Positions 38,329 through 50,318 of a stretch of DNA of 64,000 bases are shown one piece after another; within the stretch, counting starts at the first letter, position 1, and the number at the start of each line of letters is the position of its first letter. Below the pieces are notes generated by a model. It ran no database searches and had not been told where the DNA came from. It was given only the letters and a program-made list of their open reading frames with translations. The translations under genes were made by a program, and so were the position numbers. Source of the DNA: Diadema setosum (Eukaryota; Echinodermata; Echinoidea; Diadematoida; Diadematidae); contig CM067069.1 in NCBI GenBank assembly GCA_033980235.1, forward strand, positions 35,579,992-35,643,991, read 5' to 3'.

Positions 38329-39353
38329 GAAACTAAAGTTTCAAAGATGGAGTTTAGGAAGTCAAGACTTTATGCCCCATTGTGAATGTTTTTTACTTTT
38401 GTGATAAACTTGGAATGTAGTGATTTGGTGTGTTTTTTCAAAGCTAGTAATATTAGGAATAATAAAGTAGTGATGGTAGTGATCATTATAAAATTTTCAT
38501 GATGAATTATCACTGTTGTTATTACTTGAATAATGAAAATGATGTTTCTAGTCATGATTATCATCATCATCATCATCATCATTTATCATTGCTTTCCCCC
38601 TTGCAGAATTACAATATATATGCCTCTATTGTAGGCAAACTGTAATAGCAGTACCTAGAGAAACCTGAAACAAGTACCGGTACATCAATATGGTACTAAT
38701 TGGAAACATTTCAGTTCATCTTTTCAACATCAAGTTTATTATATGTTGATAAAATTACGTTCCAAAAGGTATACAGTATTTACCCAGTAATGTCATGCAT
38801 TGTATTTCTGTTGTTTCCACTAATACACAATGGCAGCTACAGTGTGAGAATGTTTGAGGCCATGAGGGGGCCTGTAACTACAGTATGCCGTCTACGAGAT
38901 CTGGGAAACAGAAGAGGACTGGAAGACGTGAGTCACTTTGTGTTGATCTCTATTGATCCAGTGATGGTTTTGCCAAGGTTTGACACTGTAGCTCCTTATT
39001 ATAAAGCATAGATTATTAAGTTCAGAAGAAAATCAAGCAAACTATTCCATACTTCATTTGTCAGAATAAATTGTGCAGTATTAAAAGAAAAAAAAAAAGT
39101 GTCGTGTTCAGAATGTGTTCACTGTTATTGTAGTTTGTGTTTATTTGTTTGTTTGGTGGGTCATAGGATTTCTGTACCAGATGTAATTGCTTATGATTTG
39201 TGGTATTTTGTAGTACATGTATCATGTTCTTTGTTGATAAGCTTGTCTTGTATTCTTTCAGGAACTTTTCTGGTGCCAAGTCAAAGTCTTTCCGTCGAGA
39301 GAATGTGGATCTTTTGGACAAACCAGAGCAGCTGTCTTCAATGGCTATACCAG
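37844..39353 (+). pseudogene. NECAB: NECAB-derived remnant: three ABM-domain exons with introns
   Basis: NECAB proteins are neuronal EF-hand proteins with a C-terminal antibiotic-biosynthesis-monooxygenase-like (ABM) domain. Three exon-like pieces with splice borders are seen. 37844-37954 (ACAG...AG|GTAAGA) carries FAVQEEKNMK and FRDNLRTYVDAAGRDDGCV. 38837-38927 (GGCAG...AC|GTGAGT) carries YAVYEIWETEEDWK. 39262-39353 (TTTCAG...G|GTGAGA) carries FRRENVDLLDKPEQLSSM. The order and spacing match the ABM domain ('..EF...LR.Y......Q.GC', 'YE.WE....W..H', 'F.R.NVD.L..PE..S.M..P'). Lesions: TAG at 37862-37864, an extra T before FRDNL, and an extra base before YAVYEIWE, so a continuous reading is impossible. 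The EF-hand exons and the final exon were not found. Introns are retained, so this is not a retrocopy. Confidence 0.75.
38287..38327 (+). repeat. GT microsatellite
   Basis: About 20 GT units in the middle segment of the fold-back element. Confidence 0.95.
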
Positions 39354-39826
39354 GTGAGAGTCATGTTACCCCAGTGATAGCTGGAGTCCAATTCCAGAGT
39401 GGTTAACCCTGACTTTAACTAGTGGGGAAATTCTGTTTAATCAACATATTGCTTACAGGAGCCATGCTTGTGCTGCGATAACTATTTTATCAGAGGATCC
39501 TGATCAGTGTATATCAAAATTTTACGACCCTCATAAAGGTAGTTACATCAATCAGCTAATCTTTGAGGAGTTGTAGATTCAGAAAGAAATGAAGACAGGA
39601 TACCGTAAAGATTTTTGTTTCAAAAAGTAGATTCTAGAGTATCTATCTTGTGTTGCAATAATCAAAAGTGCACACCCAATTCTTAACAATCTCTATTCCC
39701 TACTTACACAAAATGTTGTTCTTACACCCGAATGGAAGTAGTTTTGTGCATACTGTAAAGCAAGAAATATGTGCAGTGTGAAATTTTCTTGAATCACAGC
39801 TGACAGCCTTTTTTTTTCTTTTTTTT

Positions 39827-40330
39827 ATGCCTCCGCCACGAAGTGGTGCCGGAGGCATTATGTTTTCGGGTTGTCCGTCCGTCCGTCCGTCCGTCCTTCC
39901 GTCCGTAATGAATTTTGTGGACAGCGTAACTAAAAAACCTTTTGAGGTATCCTAATGAAACTTGGCATGTATGTGTATTAGGGGGTGAAGTTGTGCCTAT
40001 TAACTTTTGGGTGCACATGCTCAAGATCAAAGGTCAAAAGGTCAAGGTCAAATATGTAAAATTTCACTATTTCCACCATATCTATGCAATGCCTGAAGAT
40101 ATTTTCTTAAAACTTAGTGTATACATGTATTACCCAATTAAGATTCTCTGGTGGAAGTTTGGGGTCATGAGGTCAAAGGACAAAGGTCAAAAGGTCAAGT
40201 AACAATATTATTTAATATTTTGCCAATTGTGTGAAAATGTAATCACACATTGTCCACATGTACAGTAGACCTATTAGGAGAATCATGCATTATGGCGGAG
40301 GCATACCAGTCGCCTTAGCGACATTTCTAG
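39827..40330 (+). mobile_element. Helentron-like non-autonomous element, copy 2
   Basis: Left end ATGCCTCCGCC, inverted at about 40294-40304 as GGCGGAGGCAT. A run of GTCC repeats lies at 39875-39905. At the 3' end there is a hairpin GTCGC-CTTA-GCGAC (40309-40322), then ATTTCTAG (40323-40330). The 3' tail GCGACATTTCTAGTT is identical to copy 1 although the bodies differ. The body carries AAAGGTCAAAAGGTCAAGG words. The element lies inside the fold-back structure, between the NECAB and ATP2C1 remnants. Confidence 0.62.
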
Positions 40331-41095
40331 TTCAGCATGCCACTTGAATTCAATGCATACAGTGCATACAGTGTAAACAAGAACTTTTGCATGTACATGT
40401 ATTTTGATTTTGTGACTCTTGGATCTCACAAAATTTGCAAAATTGGAATACACACGAAAATGTTTGGCTTAAAATGGTTCACTATTTTTGCTTCAATTGA
40501 GTTCTGCATGCCAAAAACGAAAGATTGTATACTTCATTCCGTTCAAAATAATTGTATGGTGGAATAATTATTCAAATATAGGCATTAAAGACTCTAAACA
40601 GTGTTTTCATGGAAGAATCAAAATGGGTTGATGCTTATTCTCCAACAAACGTTATTCATTCATCCATTTCATTCATTCATCTCATTTATTTTCACTTTCA
40701 TTATTGGTTGACAAAATCTGTATTAAAAACACAAACAAACAAACAAAAATGCACTGTGTCAAATATGATAATGGAGAAATCATGTGAAGCACAACATAGT
40801 CTTATTGAAAATGACCCCTTAATAACAAATATGATGTAAATATGTGTAATCATTTATAATCATTTGTAATTTGATTGAAACAAACATGAATACAAATTGT
40901 GATAAGATTATGTATTGATTTCTACTTTGCAAGAAATCAGTTGAAATTTGAATTATTGATGAAAATTTATCCCGTAATGACCAATTTGCATGGACACATT
41001 AATGATTATGCAAAAGTATGAAGTGAAGGATCTATGAAGTTAGATTGCAACATATGATTTTGTTTGTTTGTTTGTTTGTTTCTCTGTGTTGGTAG

Positions 41096-42739
41096 GAGCA
41101 TAGCTGCCTTGGACCCTGATAGCCCTATCCATCATCATGAGGTTTCCCAACCCACTCAATGCCATGCAGAGCCTTTGGATCAACGTCATCATGGAAGGAC
41201 CACCTGCTCAAGGGTGAGCCACAATGTGCACACATCAGCAGGTCTGAGAGTATTCTGAAGGGGGAGGGCAATTATGCCGGCAGTGCAGTCATTATTCTGA
41301 TTCAGTCTAATCAGGCCACTCTGCATAAAGATTCACAATCAATCAAAAATCAATCAATCAATTAATCAATCAATCAATCAAATTTCTTCAAGCAAATATC
41401 TTTGAATCTCATTAAAGCTTTGGTTTCAAAATATTTCATTTTACCTTTTCATCGGCTAAAGCAGCATCTTAGTGAGTACCATTATAATTCTTCAGTCATG
41501 GGGAAAATAATTTTGTAAAAGTAAAAATCAATACCTCTCAAATCAGCAGTGTTTCGAAGTCTCATTTGTATGCCACTCTCCTTCTCTTTGTGACCCTTCT
41601 TATTGGAAAGTCTGGACGCCAGCTATTTCTACTCTACACATTAATGTTGTTTCCAGAAATTCTTTCTGTCTATATGGCTACAGATTTTATTGTTAATTTG
41701 GAAGAAAGGACAAATATTTGTTCATTCTGTACAAAAAAGAAAGAAAGAGTGTGTATACATGTATTACCAAAGATGGATAATGAACAAATACTGACATGAA
41801 AAAAAAAAATTGTGCATTCTGTAGTTCACATGACTGTATGATAATGTTTCATTCTCTCCCCACTCCTCTGTCCAGTCTCGGAGTGGAGCCATTGGACAAG
41901 GATGTAATAAGGAAGCCTCCTCGTTAGGTTCGTGACCCCATGATCACCAGACCTCTTCTTATTTATGTAGTCATGTCTGCCCTCATCATCGTCGTGGGAA
42001 TCCTCAGGGTCTTCTGGAGAGAGGTTAGTGCTCCCTTTATTGTCCATGACTGTACACACATTTCTATTAATATTGGTCAAGTTCTTCCTTTACATAATTG
42101 TAATATTATGCCCTTGCTACATTGTGCCGAGTGATAACATTAGTGCATTTAGCAAGCTATCTTCTGTCAGATGCTTTGTCATGTGGATTGTAATATTAGA
42201 TAATGATGCATGTATTGATTTGATTAGATTTATCCATTGTCTTTATAGATTATACTTGGCTGTGTATATTAGTACATGCAGTAGCAGCATTCATCTTCAC
42301 ATACAGTATGCAATGAATTGTTTTGCTCCATGAAGCCTTTTCAGAGTATAAGGACAAGCATGATACTATCTTGAGCTGGGATTTATCAACTTGTGCCTGT
42401 CAAGCAGTCCAGATGGCACTGTAATAATGACTGCTCCTCTCAATTAGATGCAATCCTGCCTCAGCCTTCTCTGTGTCAGACAAAGTCGTGTAGCATACAT
42501 GTATGAATACAAGACCATACATACTGTCTGATGCACCACTGGTGATGAAATAACTCAGTTGTGTACAGACTTTGTCAGTACCTTTCAACATAAAGTAATG
42601 AGTGATAATTTTGATAAGTAATGTTGTCAAACATGCAGATCATGCCTTGGTTAGCTGTCCTTCAAGATGTAACTGATGTTGGTTATCTACTTCCCACCAC
42701 AACAGGAAATATTCCAGATGGAAGCACTGTCAGTATAAG
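41096..42739 (+). pseudogene. ATP2C1: ATP2C1 (SPCA) remnant: three membrane-domain exons with introns
   Basis: SPCA is the Golgi Ca2+/Mn2+ P-type ATPase. 41096-41213 (GGTAG...GG|GTGAGC) reads SIAAL, then after one extra G at 41111-41112 it reads [19 protein letters not shown] with GPPAQ, the M5-M6 ion-binding region. 41876-42023 (TCCAG...GAG|GTTAGT) reads LGVEPLDKDVIRKPPR, a TAG at 41925-41927, then MITRPLLIYVVMSALIIVVG and LRVFWRE (M7). About 42640-42739 reads LMLVIYFPPQQEIFQMEALS with TAA before it (42670-42672) and TAA after it (42736-42738), matching the M9-M10 region. The exon expected between the last two (M8) was not found. One frameshift and three stops show it is dead. Splice borders are preserved. 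Confidence 0.85.
41337..41380 (+). repeat. AATC microsatellite
   Basis: AATCAATCA units inside the ATP2C1 remnant, in the intron between its first two exons. Confidence 0.9.
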
Positions 42740-43674
42740 GTGAGTGTGGCATGAACTTCCCTCCCCTTCTCCCATCCCACTGGTGTATTCGCACACTTTT
42801 GTCATGTCATTGTTGAAACCAAGGGCCGTCATTTAAATATCACAGGCTAATTGTTAATTGTACACATTGTAAAATTATTGCCCATTGTACGCTAATGTGT
42901 ACAAATGTGTCCTTTAAAAGCAAAAAAAAATCGAATGAGTTAACCATGTGTAAAACATCTGTCATTATGATTGTACTTCTTCACAACTAAACCTCAGCAC
43001 TTCTGTAGGATTTCTTGTATTCTGCTCTGCTTCATGTTTTGAGAAAATTAGAGGTTTCTTATACTTTTTTTTTCACTTTATAAGATATTTGTAGGAAAAT
43101 AATGCTATATATTTGGTTTCATAGGCTGCTGACTGGATGGTATAATTGACTAATTTAATGTCTAATGCACTACAATGACTTCCATGTCTGTTTAATTAGA
43201 GGGGCAATCAGGCACAGTTTTACTCTTTTCCATAGAACTCCTTTTAATGACTTATTCTCGATTGACTGATTTTTGTTGCTCATTTCAGATATCTGTTTCT
43301 TGGTGATGCTGACTTCCTCTGTCTTAGTTGTGCCGGAGATTAAAAGTAGGGTCATCGGCGGTTGAGTCGGCGTCACATCATCAAGCAACTGTGTGATTTT
43401 GAACTTGTTTGACCTGACGATGGTCTCATTGATACTTGGCAGGAATCTTATGTGGTTTTGCAGTATTTCTGACGCATTCAATCTGTCAAAATGTACTTGT
43501 GGACATTTGTTTGGTTGGGTATACTCAGTGAAAGTCATTAATAAGTGAAGACTGTGTACCTGCTACCTGTATTTTAGGTGTAAAACTCATATTTAACGAA
43601 ACCCCATTCGATAGAGAGGGTCTGTTGCATCCAAAATTTGTTATATAACCAGTTTAAAAGCCGTCACGACATAC

Positions 43675-43795
43675 CAGTCAGAAATTCATGGGCTAAATCA
43701 CCCAGCGTCACTGACAAATCGATTCTCTGAATATTACTAAATAAAATCTTCGAACCGGACTTATCAGTCGCCAACACGCTGTACTGCGCGGCCAT
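43675..43795 (-). CDS. Possible first exon of an unrecognised minus-strand gene
   Basis: On the minus strand, ATG at 43795 in the strong context AAAATGG opens MAAQYSVLATDKSGSKIL, then FSNIQRIDLSVTLGDLAH, then EFLT, and ends ACTG|GTATGT, a good donor in phase 1. Composition looks coding-like. A second open stretch on the same strand at 43180-43535 contains VHFDRLNASEILQNHI and FKITQLLDDVTPTQPP, but its available acceptors do not give the phase needed, so the two could not be joined. I do not recognise the product. A GTT-type triplet run lies directly upstream. It may be a third captured fragment or a false call. Confidence 0.3.
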
Positions 43796-44699
43796 TTTCT
43801 GACACCAGCTGTTGTTGTTGTTGTTGTTGTTTTTGATAATTCGCAAACCCGTATCGCGCCCTCTCTCAGTAAAAACGATGTATTTCCTTTTTTGTGTGTG
43901 TGAAAAGTTCAGGGTCGGGCGGGTTACGCCAATACAATGATTTTTTTTTTTGCCTTATGGAAGTGTTCCTGTTTGCACAAGGTTTTATATTTAAGTGTTT
44001 CTCATGGTTCTTATAATGGGCATTTACTTTAAACAATTATGACTGATAATGGTTTTTATTGATGATGAAGGTTGCCAGTATTGAGTAATGCATTTATATT
44101 TAGTTCATTTCTTGAATCTGTAGCATTTGATTTCATGTATTTGAAATTTTGCAATTGGTACATGAATGCCAACTCTTTCATCTGCACTATTGCAGTCTTT
44201 CAGCAGTTACAGATTTGTATGATGATAAGATGACAAGAACATTTTGATGTGTAATGCTGCTTAAAGGGACAAAACAAATCATGCCCCTATGAAATTGAAT
44301 TCAGGTTAGTTCTTTCCCTCCCCTTTCCCAAGTAAACATACAGATTTCATAGTTGTGATGACATTCTCTGTCAGAATCGTCTTTGATATATTTGCAAGTT
44401 ATATAGCACTGGTTACTCAGAGGAATACCAATACCAATGTCAACCCATCACTCTCAGTCAAGCCATTTTTTTTTTTTTTTTTTGGTTGATAGCTGATGAT
44501 GTTAGGGGAAGGCGAAAGATTGATTATATGGCTCATTGTCAGTCATTCCAATGTCTAATCCACTCAATGTGTTTATGTCACATCCTCAGTCATCATGACA
44601 TCATAATAATGTTTGTATTATTTTTATGACAATGTTACATCCCTATCACATCGCCAGCTCATTATCAACATAACATCCTCACATCATCATCATCATTAT

Positions 44700-45658
44700 T
44701 GTCCCCGCCGAACGAGTTCGAGCAGGGGACTATGAAACGGGCTCCGTACGTGTGTGTGTCCGTGTGTCCGTCCGTCCGTCCGTCCGTCCGTGTGTCCGTC
44801 CGTGTGTCCGTGTGTGCGTCCGTGTGTGATCAAAATCTTCAATTTGCTACTTCTCTGTCATTAATGAGCCAATTTTGATTCTGTTTGCTTTATATGATAG
44901 CACTACATGGGAGCTTTGAAACTTCTACACAGAATTTCAGTCGTGACCTTTGACCTTGACCTTTGACCTATATTGTACATTTTGCTACAAAATGCTACTC
45001 CTTCGCCATTTCTAACCCGATTTCGATTCCGTTTGCTTTATGTGATGGCACTAGGTGAGGGCTTCAAAACTTCTACACAGAATTTTGACCTTTGACTTCT
45101 TTGACCTTTGACCTTGATTTTTTGACCTATATTGTACATTTTGCTACAAAATGCTACTCCTTCGCCATTTCTAACCCGATTTCGATTCCGTTTGCTTTAT
45201 GTGATGGCACTAGGTGAGGGCTTCAAAACTTCTACACAGAATTTTGACCTTTGACTTCTTTGACCTTTGACCTTGATTTTTGACCTATATTGTACATTTT
45301 GCTACGAAATGCTACTCCTTCACCATTTTTAACCCGATTTCAATTCCGTTTGCTTTATATGATGGCACTAGTTGAGGGCTTCAAAACTTCTACACAGAAT
45401 TTTGACCTTTGACTTCTTTGACCTTTGACCTTGATTTTTGACCTATATTGTGCATTTTGCTACAGAATGCTACTCCTTTGCCATTTCTAACCCGATTTCG
45501 ATTCCGTTTGCTTTATGTGATAGCACTAGGTGAGGGCTTCAAAACTTCTACACAGAATTTTGACCTTTGTCTTCTTTGACCTTTGACCTATATTGCACAT
45601 TTTGTTACAAAATGCTACTTCCGGCGGGGACATATGTTACGCACCGCGTAATTTCTAC
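44700..45658 (+). mobile_element. Helentron-like non-autonomous element, copy 3, with 150-bp array
   Basis: Left end TGTCCCCGCCG, inverted near 45622-45632 (CGGCGGGGACA). A GTCC/GTGT run is at 44745-44828. The 3' end is a hairpin TTACGC-ACC-GCGTAA (45637-45651) followed by TTTCTAC. The body holds about five units of 150-165 bp, each with GCTACTCCTTCGCCATTTCT, CTTCTACACAGAATTTTGAC and GACCTTTGACC. Same plan as copies 1 and 2 with CTAC in place of CTAG. It also lies inside the fold-back structure. Confidence 0.58.
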
Positions 45659-47488
45659 TTTTCCTTGTATTATCATGACAGAATCCTGATAGCTGAATTA
45701 CATTCATGAATGTGAACAGGAACCACAAGGAGAACAGTGCAAAGATCACTAAAGTGGCTACCCTCTATGAATAAGACTAAATCATCATCATCATCATCAT
45801 CATTGTCATCAAGACATAATTCTTATACCTTTATAACATCATAGCATCATTCTCACATTATTGTGACATCATCACCAAACACTGTGACATCATCATGACA
45901 CTAATGTGACATCACATCATTTGCCTATCATTCTTCATATTGTCCCTAAACCGTGACATCATCCTGCCATTAACCTTCCATCGCTTTCCTTTTACCCACT
46001 CCAATGAATAGCACTTTTAATGGGATAGAGATTTTATAGTCTCTATGCAAGGGGTAAAACCATTTTATCCTCTTTATTATGAGCAGGTCTAGCTCTGTAA
46101 GAATATTGGATATCACCTTGCTCAGTACAAAAATACTGTCTGTGGTGTTTCCTCAGTATTCATGACTCTTTAAATTGCCAGAGGTTACAATCTAAATATC
46201 TCGAAATACTGCACCATTTAACTTTGAATGAAATTTTATGATAGATTAATTTGATCACTGTGGTCCAATTGAAATGTACTTACATTGTCAGATTACATGA
46301 TATGAGCTGAAGGACCCCTGACTGTAAACTATAAACTGCCATATGTAGATTGTTGAAAACAGTAAGATTTACAGTGGAAAGGCAGGATTTACATCCTGGT
46401 GTTGGGAAGAAAAATCCACATTCAGTTTTTCACATTGGCTGTGATAATGCTGGAAGAGCATAAACAGAATTGATAGTGTTTAGCTCTCAGTCTTCTAAAG
46501 TTCTAGTGGGTTTTCCTTAGTTCAAAAATGTGATTTAGTCCACATTGTGAACAAAGTTCCTTCATAGGTGTGTTAGTTTTTATTGTGTGTCTGTCTGTTT
46601 GTCAGTGTTGTTGAGTGTATATGAATCTTTCTTTTGGATTCAGAAATTATTCGTAAATTTACAAATTACCGTCTTATCAAGGAGGTACTAGTACCTCCTT
46701 GGTCTTATAAAGTTTTTATTTTTCAATTACTTAGCAATGTACAATCCATACAGGAGTGCCTCTCTTGATCATGTTTTCCAGCTTATCTGAGATTCTAATA
46801 TTAAAGACTTCCTGCAGCAAGTGTAATTGTGTGGTATCTCTAGACTGATGAATATCTGCATAGTTCTATTTGTCTCAGAGTTAAATTTAAAGGGATGTTG
46901 ACTTGAATCCTGTTTATTTAAGTGATCAATGTGAAATAGTTTTGTTTATTGACAAAGTTGAACAAAGTTGCTTACAATATACACTGGAACTGGAAATACA
47001 AATGAAGTCAGTGACACGATGGGTGCATCTGTTTTACACTCCACATCTGTATTAAAGTTGTACATACAGAATAATATACTAGTATTGTATGTGGTAACAG
47101 TTCAGCATTGATGTTCATAAGGCCTTGTGTGTAGTCTTGACTTTCAGACCCACCTTATCTTTGACACAGTTGTAGTCTGTATCATGTTAACTCTGATTGT
47201 TTGTAGGTTGTTTTCACAGTGAAGTACACAGCAGGATCCTGTATAAACTATTGATGTGCAGTAGTCATACTCAGAGAATGGGACTTCATTGGATGATACA
47301 ACACTTTACATTGATGATCTTTGTCCTGTAATGGCGGCTGACAGTAGACTGGTGTAAGCCAAGTTTTCATGTTAACAAGAATTTGATTATGTGTTCAGTG
47401 CCTTCAAAGATCAGTGTACATGTACCACTTGCGAGTAAGATTCTTTATGTCTGGAGGTGCTTCAAGTCTGGCTTAACAGAGTTTCCTC

Positions 47489-47580
47489 TTAACCAATTGA
47501 GAACCAGTCGGAGTATACTAGGGCAGGTGTCTATGGGAAATGCTTGTTGTCGCAAAATCAGTCAGTCCTCATTGGGTTAA
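47489..47580. mobile_element. TTAACC-type mini-MITE, copy 3
   Basis: TTAACCAATTGAGAACCAGT ... GGCAGGTGTCTATGGGAAAT ... GTCCTCATTGGGTTAA. TTAA occurs at both ends, supporting a TTAA target preference for the family. Confidence 0.7.
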
Positions 47581-49404
47581 GGCTAACTTGTGTCGTAAGC
47601 AAATTTCTGCCCCCTCTGACTGAAACAGGTTTACAGTATACAGCATAATGTCAGAGCAGAAGCATTGTACTTGCTATTCAAAATTGGCATTCATTAATTA
47701 TTGTGAGACTGAAATGAAATGAATTTGAAAAATATAGAAAAAAAAGAAAGATATGTGACAAGGCATGTACATTGTGCCAATTGCCTCATTTAGATTGTAG
47801 AAGATTGGAATTTGAATCCATGAATTTGAAAGATTGGAATTTGTGACACCTTGACTGTGGCATTAAGCTGGCAATGCCAGAGAAGCTTCAACCACATGAC
47901 ATGTAAGAAGTATGATTGAAGCTTGGAAGTTAAGGGATCTGTTTTTGATAGAAAAGAAAGATCCCTTCTGAAATGAATCAAACCTGCATTAATTACTTGC
48001 AACTTTTCATGTTAAGTGTAATATTTCAAATATTGACTGGATGTGCCATGCCTACGAGCCCCCTACATGTTACATTGTAAGTGGATCAGTGTTGTAATTG
48101 TTGAAGTGCTTCAAGTCTTTTTTGAAAAGGCGCTATATACTGTAATTATTGGTTATCATATGTTATTATGTTTTATCTGTGAGTGCCTGATGAAGAAAAT
48201 GTATGTTTCAATATCTCTCATGTTTCAACAGGAGAAATATGGGGGTTATTTCAGTGCAAATTGTAATCTGCGATGCAACTTTTACAACATAACGGTAAGC
48301 ATACAAATTTTACCTGGTAATACATGTACTCAGTAATATTCAGATCTTACTCAGTAACATGAAATAACAATGCCATAATGTTAGAAATACTGCCTGCTGG
48401 CTCATCTGTGAAATAAGTTCAGCCTCTGAAATCTTGTTACTTCTGGCCATAAGTGGGCGATTCATGACAGGAAACAATTTATCCCCCAAAACTGTGTGGC
48501 CTAACAGGTGACATCTCTTGGGTCTGTTGTGAATGGAAAATATGGACTGATAACAAAGAGACTGTACCCAAACTACTGTGAAAGCAGTGTGGTTCAGAGC
48601 TCTTTAGTAGGTTGTGTGGAATACATACAACAGCAGTGCGAGCTGTCTTGTTGAATAATGGCAAGCCTATTTGAATATACAGTGTTATTTACATAGACTT
48701 TGTATTTCTTTTATGTCCAGAATTGTTAATGACTGCAATTAAATTTCCATCTTGTGATTGGTATGGCACGAATATCTTTCCTTGTTAACTTGGCATACAA
48801 AGTGAAAGGAGTGATTGAATGCGTGAGTGGATGAATGATACACAAGATAAATTTATGACTGAAAAAGTGAGATAGTTACTACGTACATCATATAGCTGTG
48901 TACACAACTGAATGACGCCATCCCACAAACTGTAAGTTTTCTATATATATTGTAAGTTGTGCGACTGGAAACAACCAGTTCATTGTAAATGGGCAAATTA
49001 GTTTACTGCTGCTCAGAAGAGTACAGTACAAATGTATGTGCTCCAGGTGAATGACTGCAAAATTAGAGGTTTTGGTGTTTGTTTTTTTCATACAAGATGC
49101 AGTGCAACATACTACTAGTACTCGAGGAATAATAACAGTGTTGAAAGTATGGAGACCTATAAGTGAACAAACCATAAGAGCAATCAAATGAAAACACACA
49201 CACACACACCCCCTCACATACAAAAAAAAAAAAAAAAACTTGGCACATAATAGCATGGATTGTGTTCCTTTTCAATCCACGACTATGATTGTGATGAAAT
49301 TAGTGTATCATCCTTGCAAGTTTTATAACATGGATTCTATATTTGTATCCAGTTTTATTCATTCTTTGATAACTGCTGCAAAAGTTCCAACACAAATGAA
49401 AATA

Positions 49405-49581
49405 CAGTCAACCTTGCTTAAGCTGGCCTCGCATAAGTCAAATAATCACCCAAGTCAAAGGTCCTTTTCAAGTCCTCAATACCGGTACATTCTATTAATT
49501 TTAATCCCTCATTAGTTGAATTTTCTCTGATCGAAGCTATTTCTTCAGTCCAAATAGATTCGACATGGGCAAGGTTGACTG
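49405..49581. mobile_element. Pogo/Tigger-like MITE, 177 bp
   Basis: CAGTCAACCTTGC at the left is repeated exactly inverted at the right, with TA on both sides. The interior GCATAAGTCAAATAATC is the 'TAAGTCAAA' style of pogo/Tigger ends. Too short to code for a transposase. Confidence 0.72.
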
Positions 49582-50159
49582 TAGTTCAACTCCTTCAACA
49601 TTCTACAAACATTTATTGACATTTTGATACTACATATGGAATATGTTTGCCGTAGTTCAATGGCACCTCTACTAACCACCACACAACACTTCTCCCATCT
49701 ATTCAGACATGAAGTTTGTAATGACAATCTCCTAGAGTGCAAATATGGACTGCTCTTCGGGGAATTGTTGATATCATTACCACGAGGGATCTCGGCTCTG
49801 TGCTATGACCCAAGGAACCTTACAGGGGCACCGATAACAACTGCCTTGAAGGAAAGCAGTTCATATCTGTACATACATGTATTATATAATGAAGAAAATT
49901 GTATGAAAATTTAGTAGGTTGATGGCAATAGCTCTTGGATAGCCAATTCACACATCTGCGCTGCCATTTCACGTGCATTGCAATCGTATTGGATATTGGT
50001 CACCTCTCTCACTATTGAAGCCAAGTGCTTACCCTACATGTGCATATGAATGTGCTGCTACAAATCAAGAGGGCAGTTTAGTATAATATGGGTCAGTTTG
50101 GGTACTGTGGGAAACTGACTGTGTGCCCCAATTCTTAACCAATCAGACTTGAAGATTCA

Positions 50160-50275
50160 TCAAATGAAGTATCTGGTTGTAGTGATGAAGTATGTATCTG
50201 GTTGTAGTGATGAAGTATGTATCTGGTTGTATAGTGATGAGGTATATAGCTGGTTGTATAGTGATGATGTGATGA
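50160..50275 (+). repeat. Tandem copies of a unit with ATCTGGTTGTAGTGATGA
   Basis: Four degenerate units of about 25-30 bp just inside the right arm of the fold-back element. Confidence 0.75.
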
Positions 50276-50318
50276 AATACTATGTACCATTAACTGGTTG
50301 TACGTGTATTTGTATTGT

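Noticed and set aside
37844..42739. A working NECAB or ATP2C1 gene nested in the intron
   Set aside because: In-frame stops and frameshifts occur in most of the exons, and neighbouring exons are missing.
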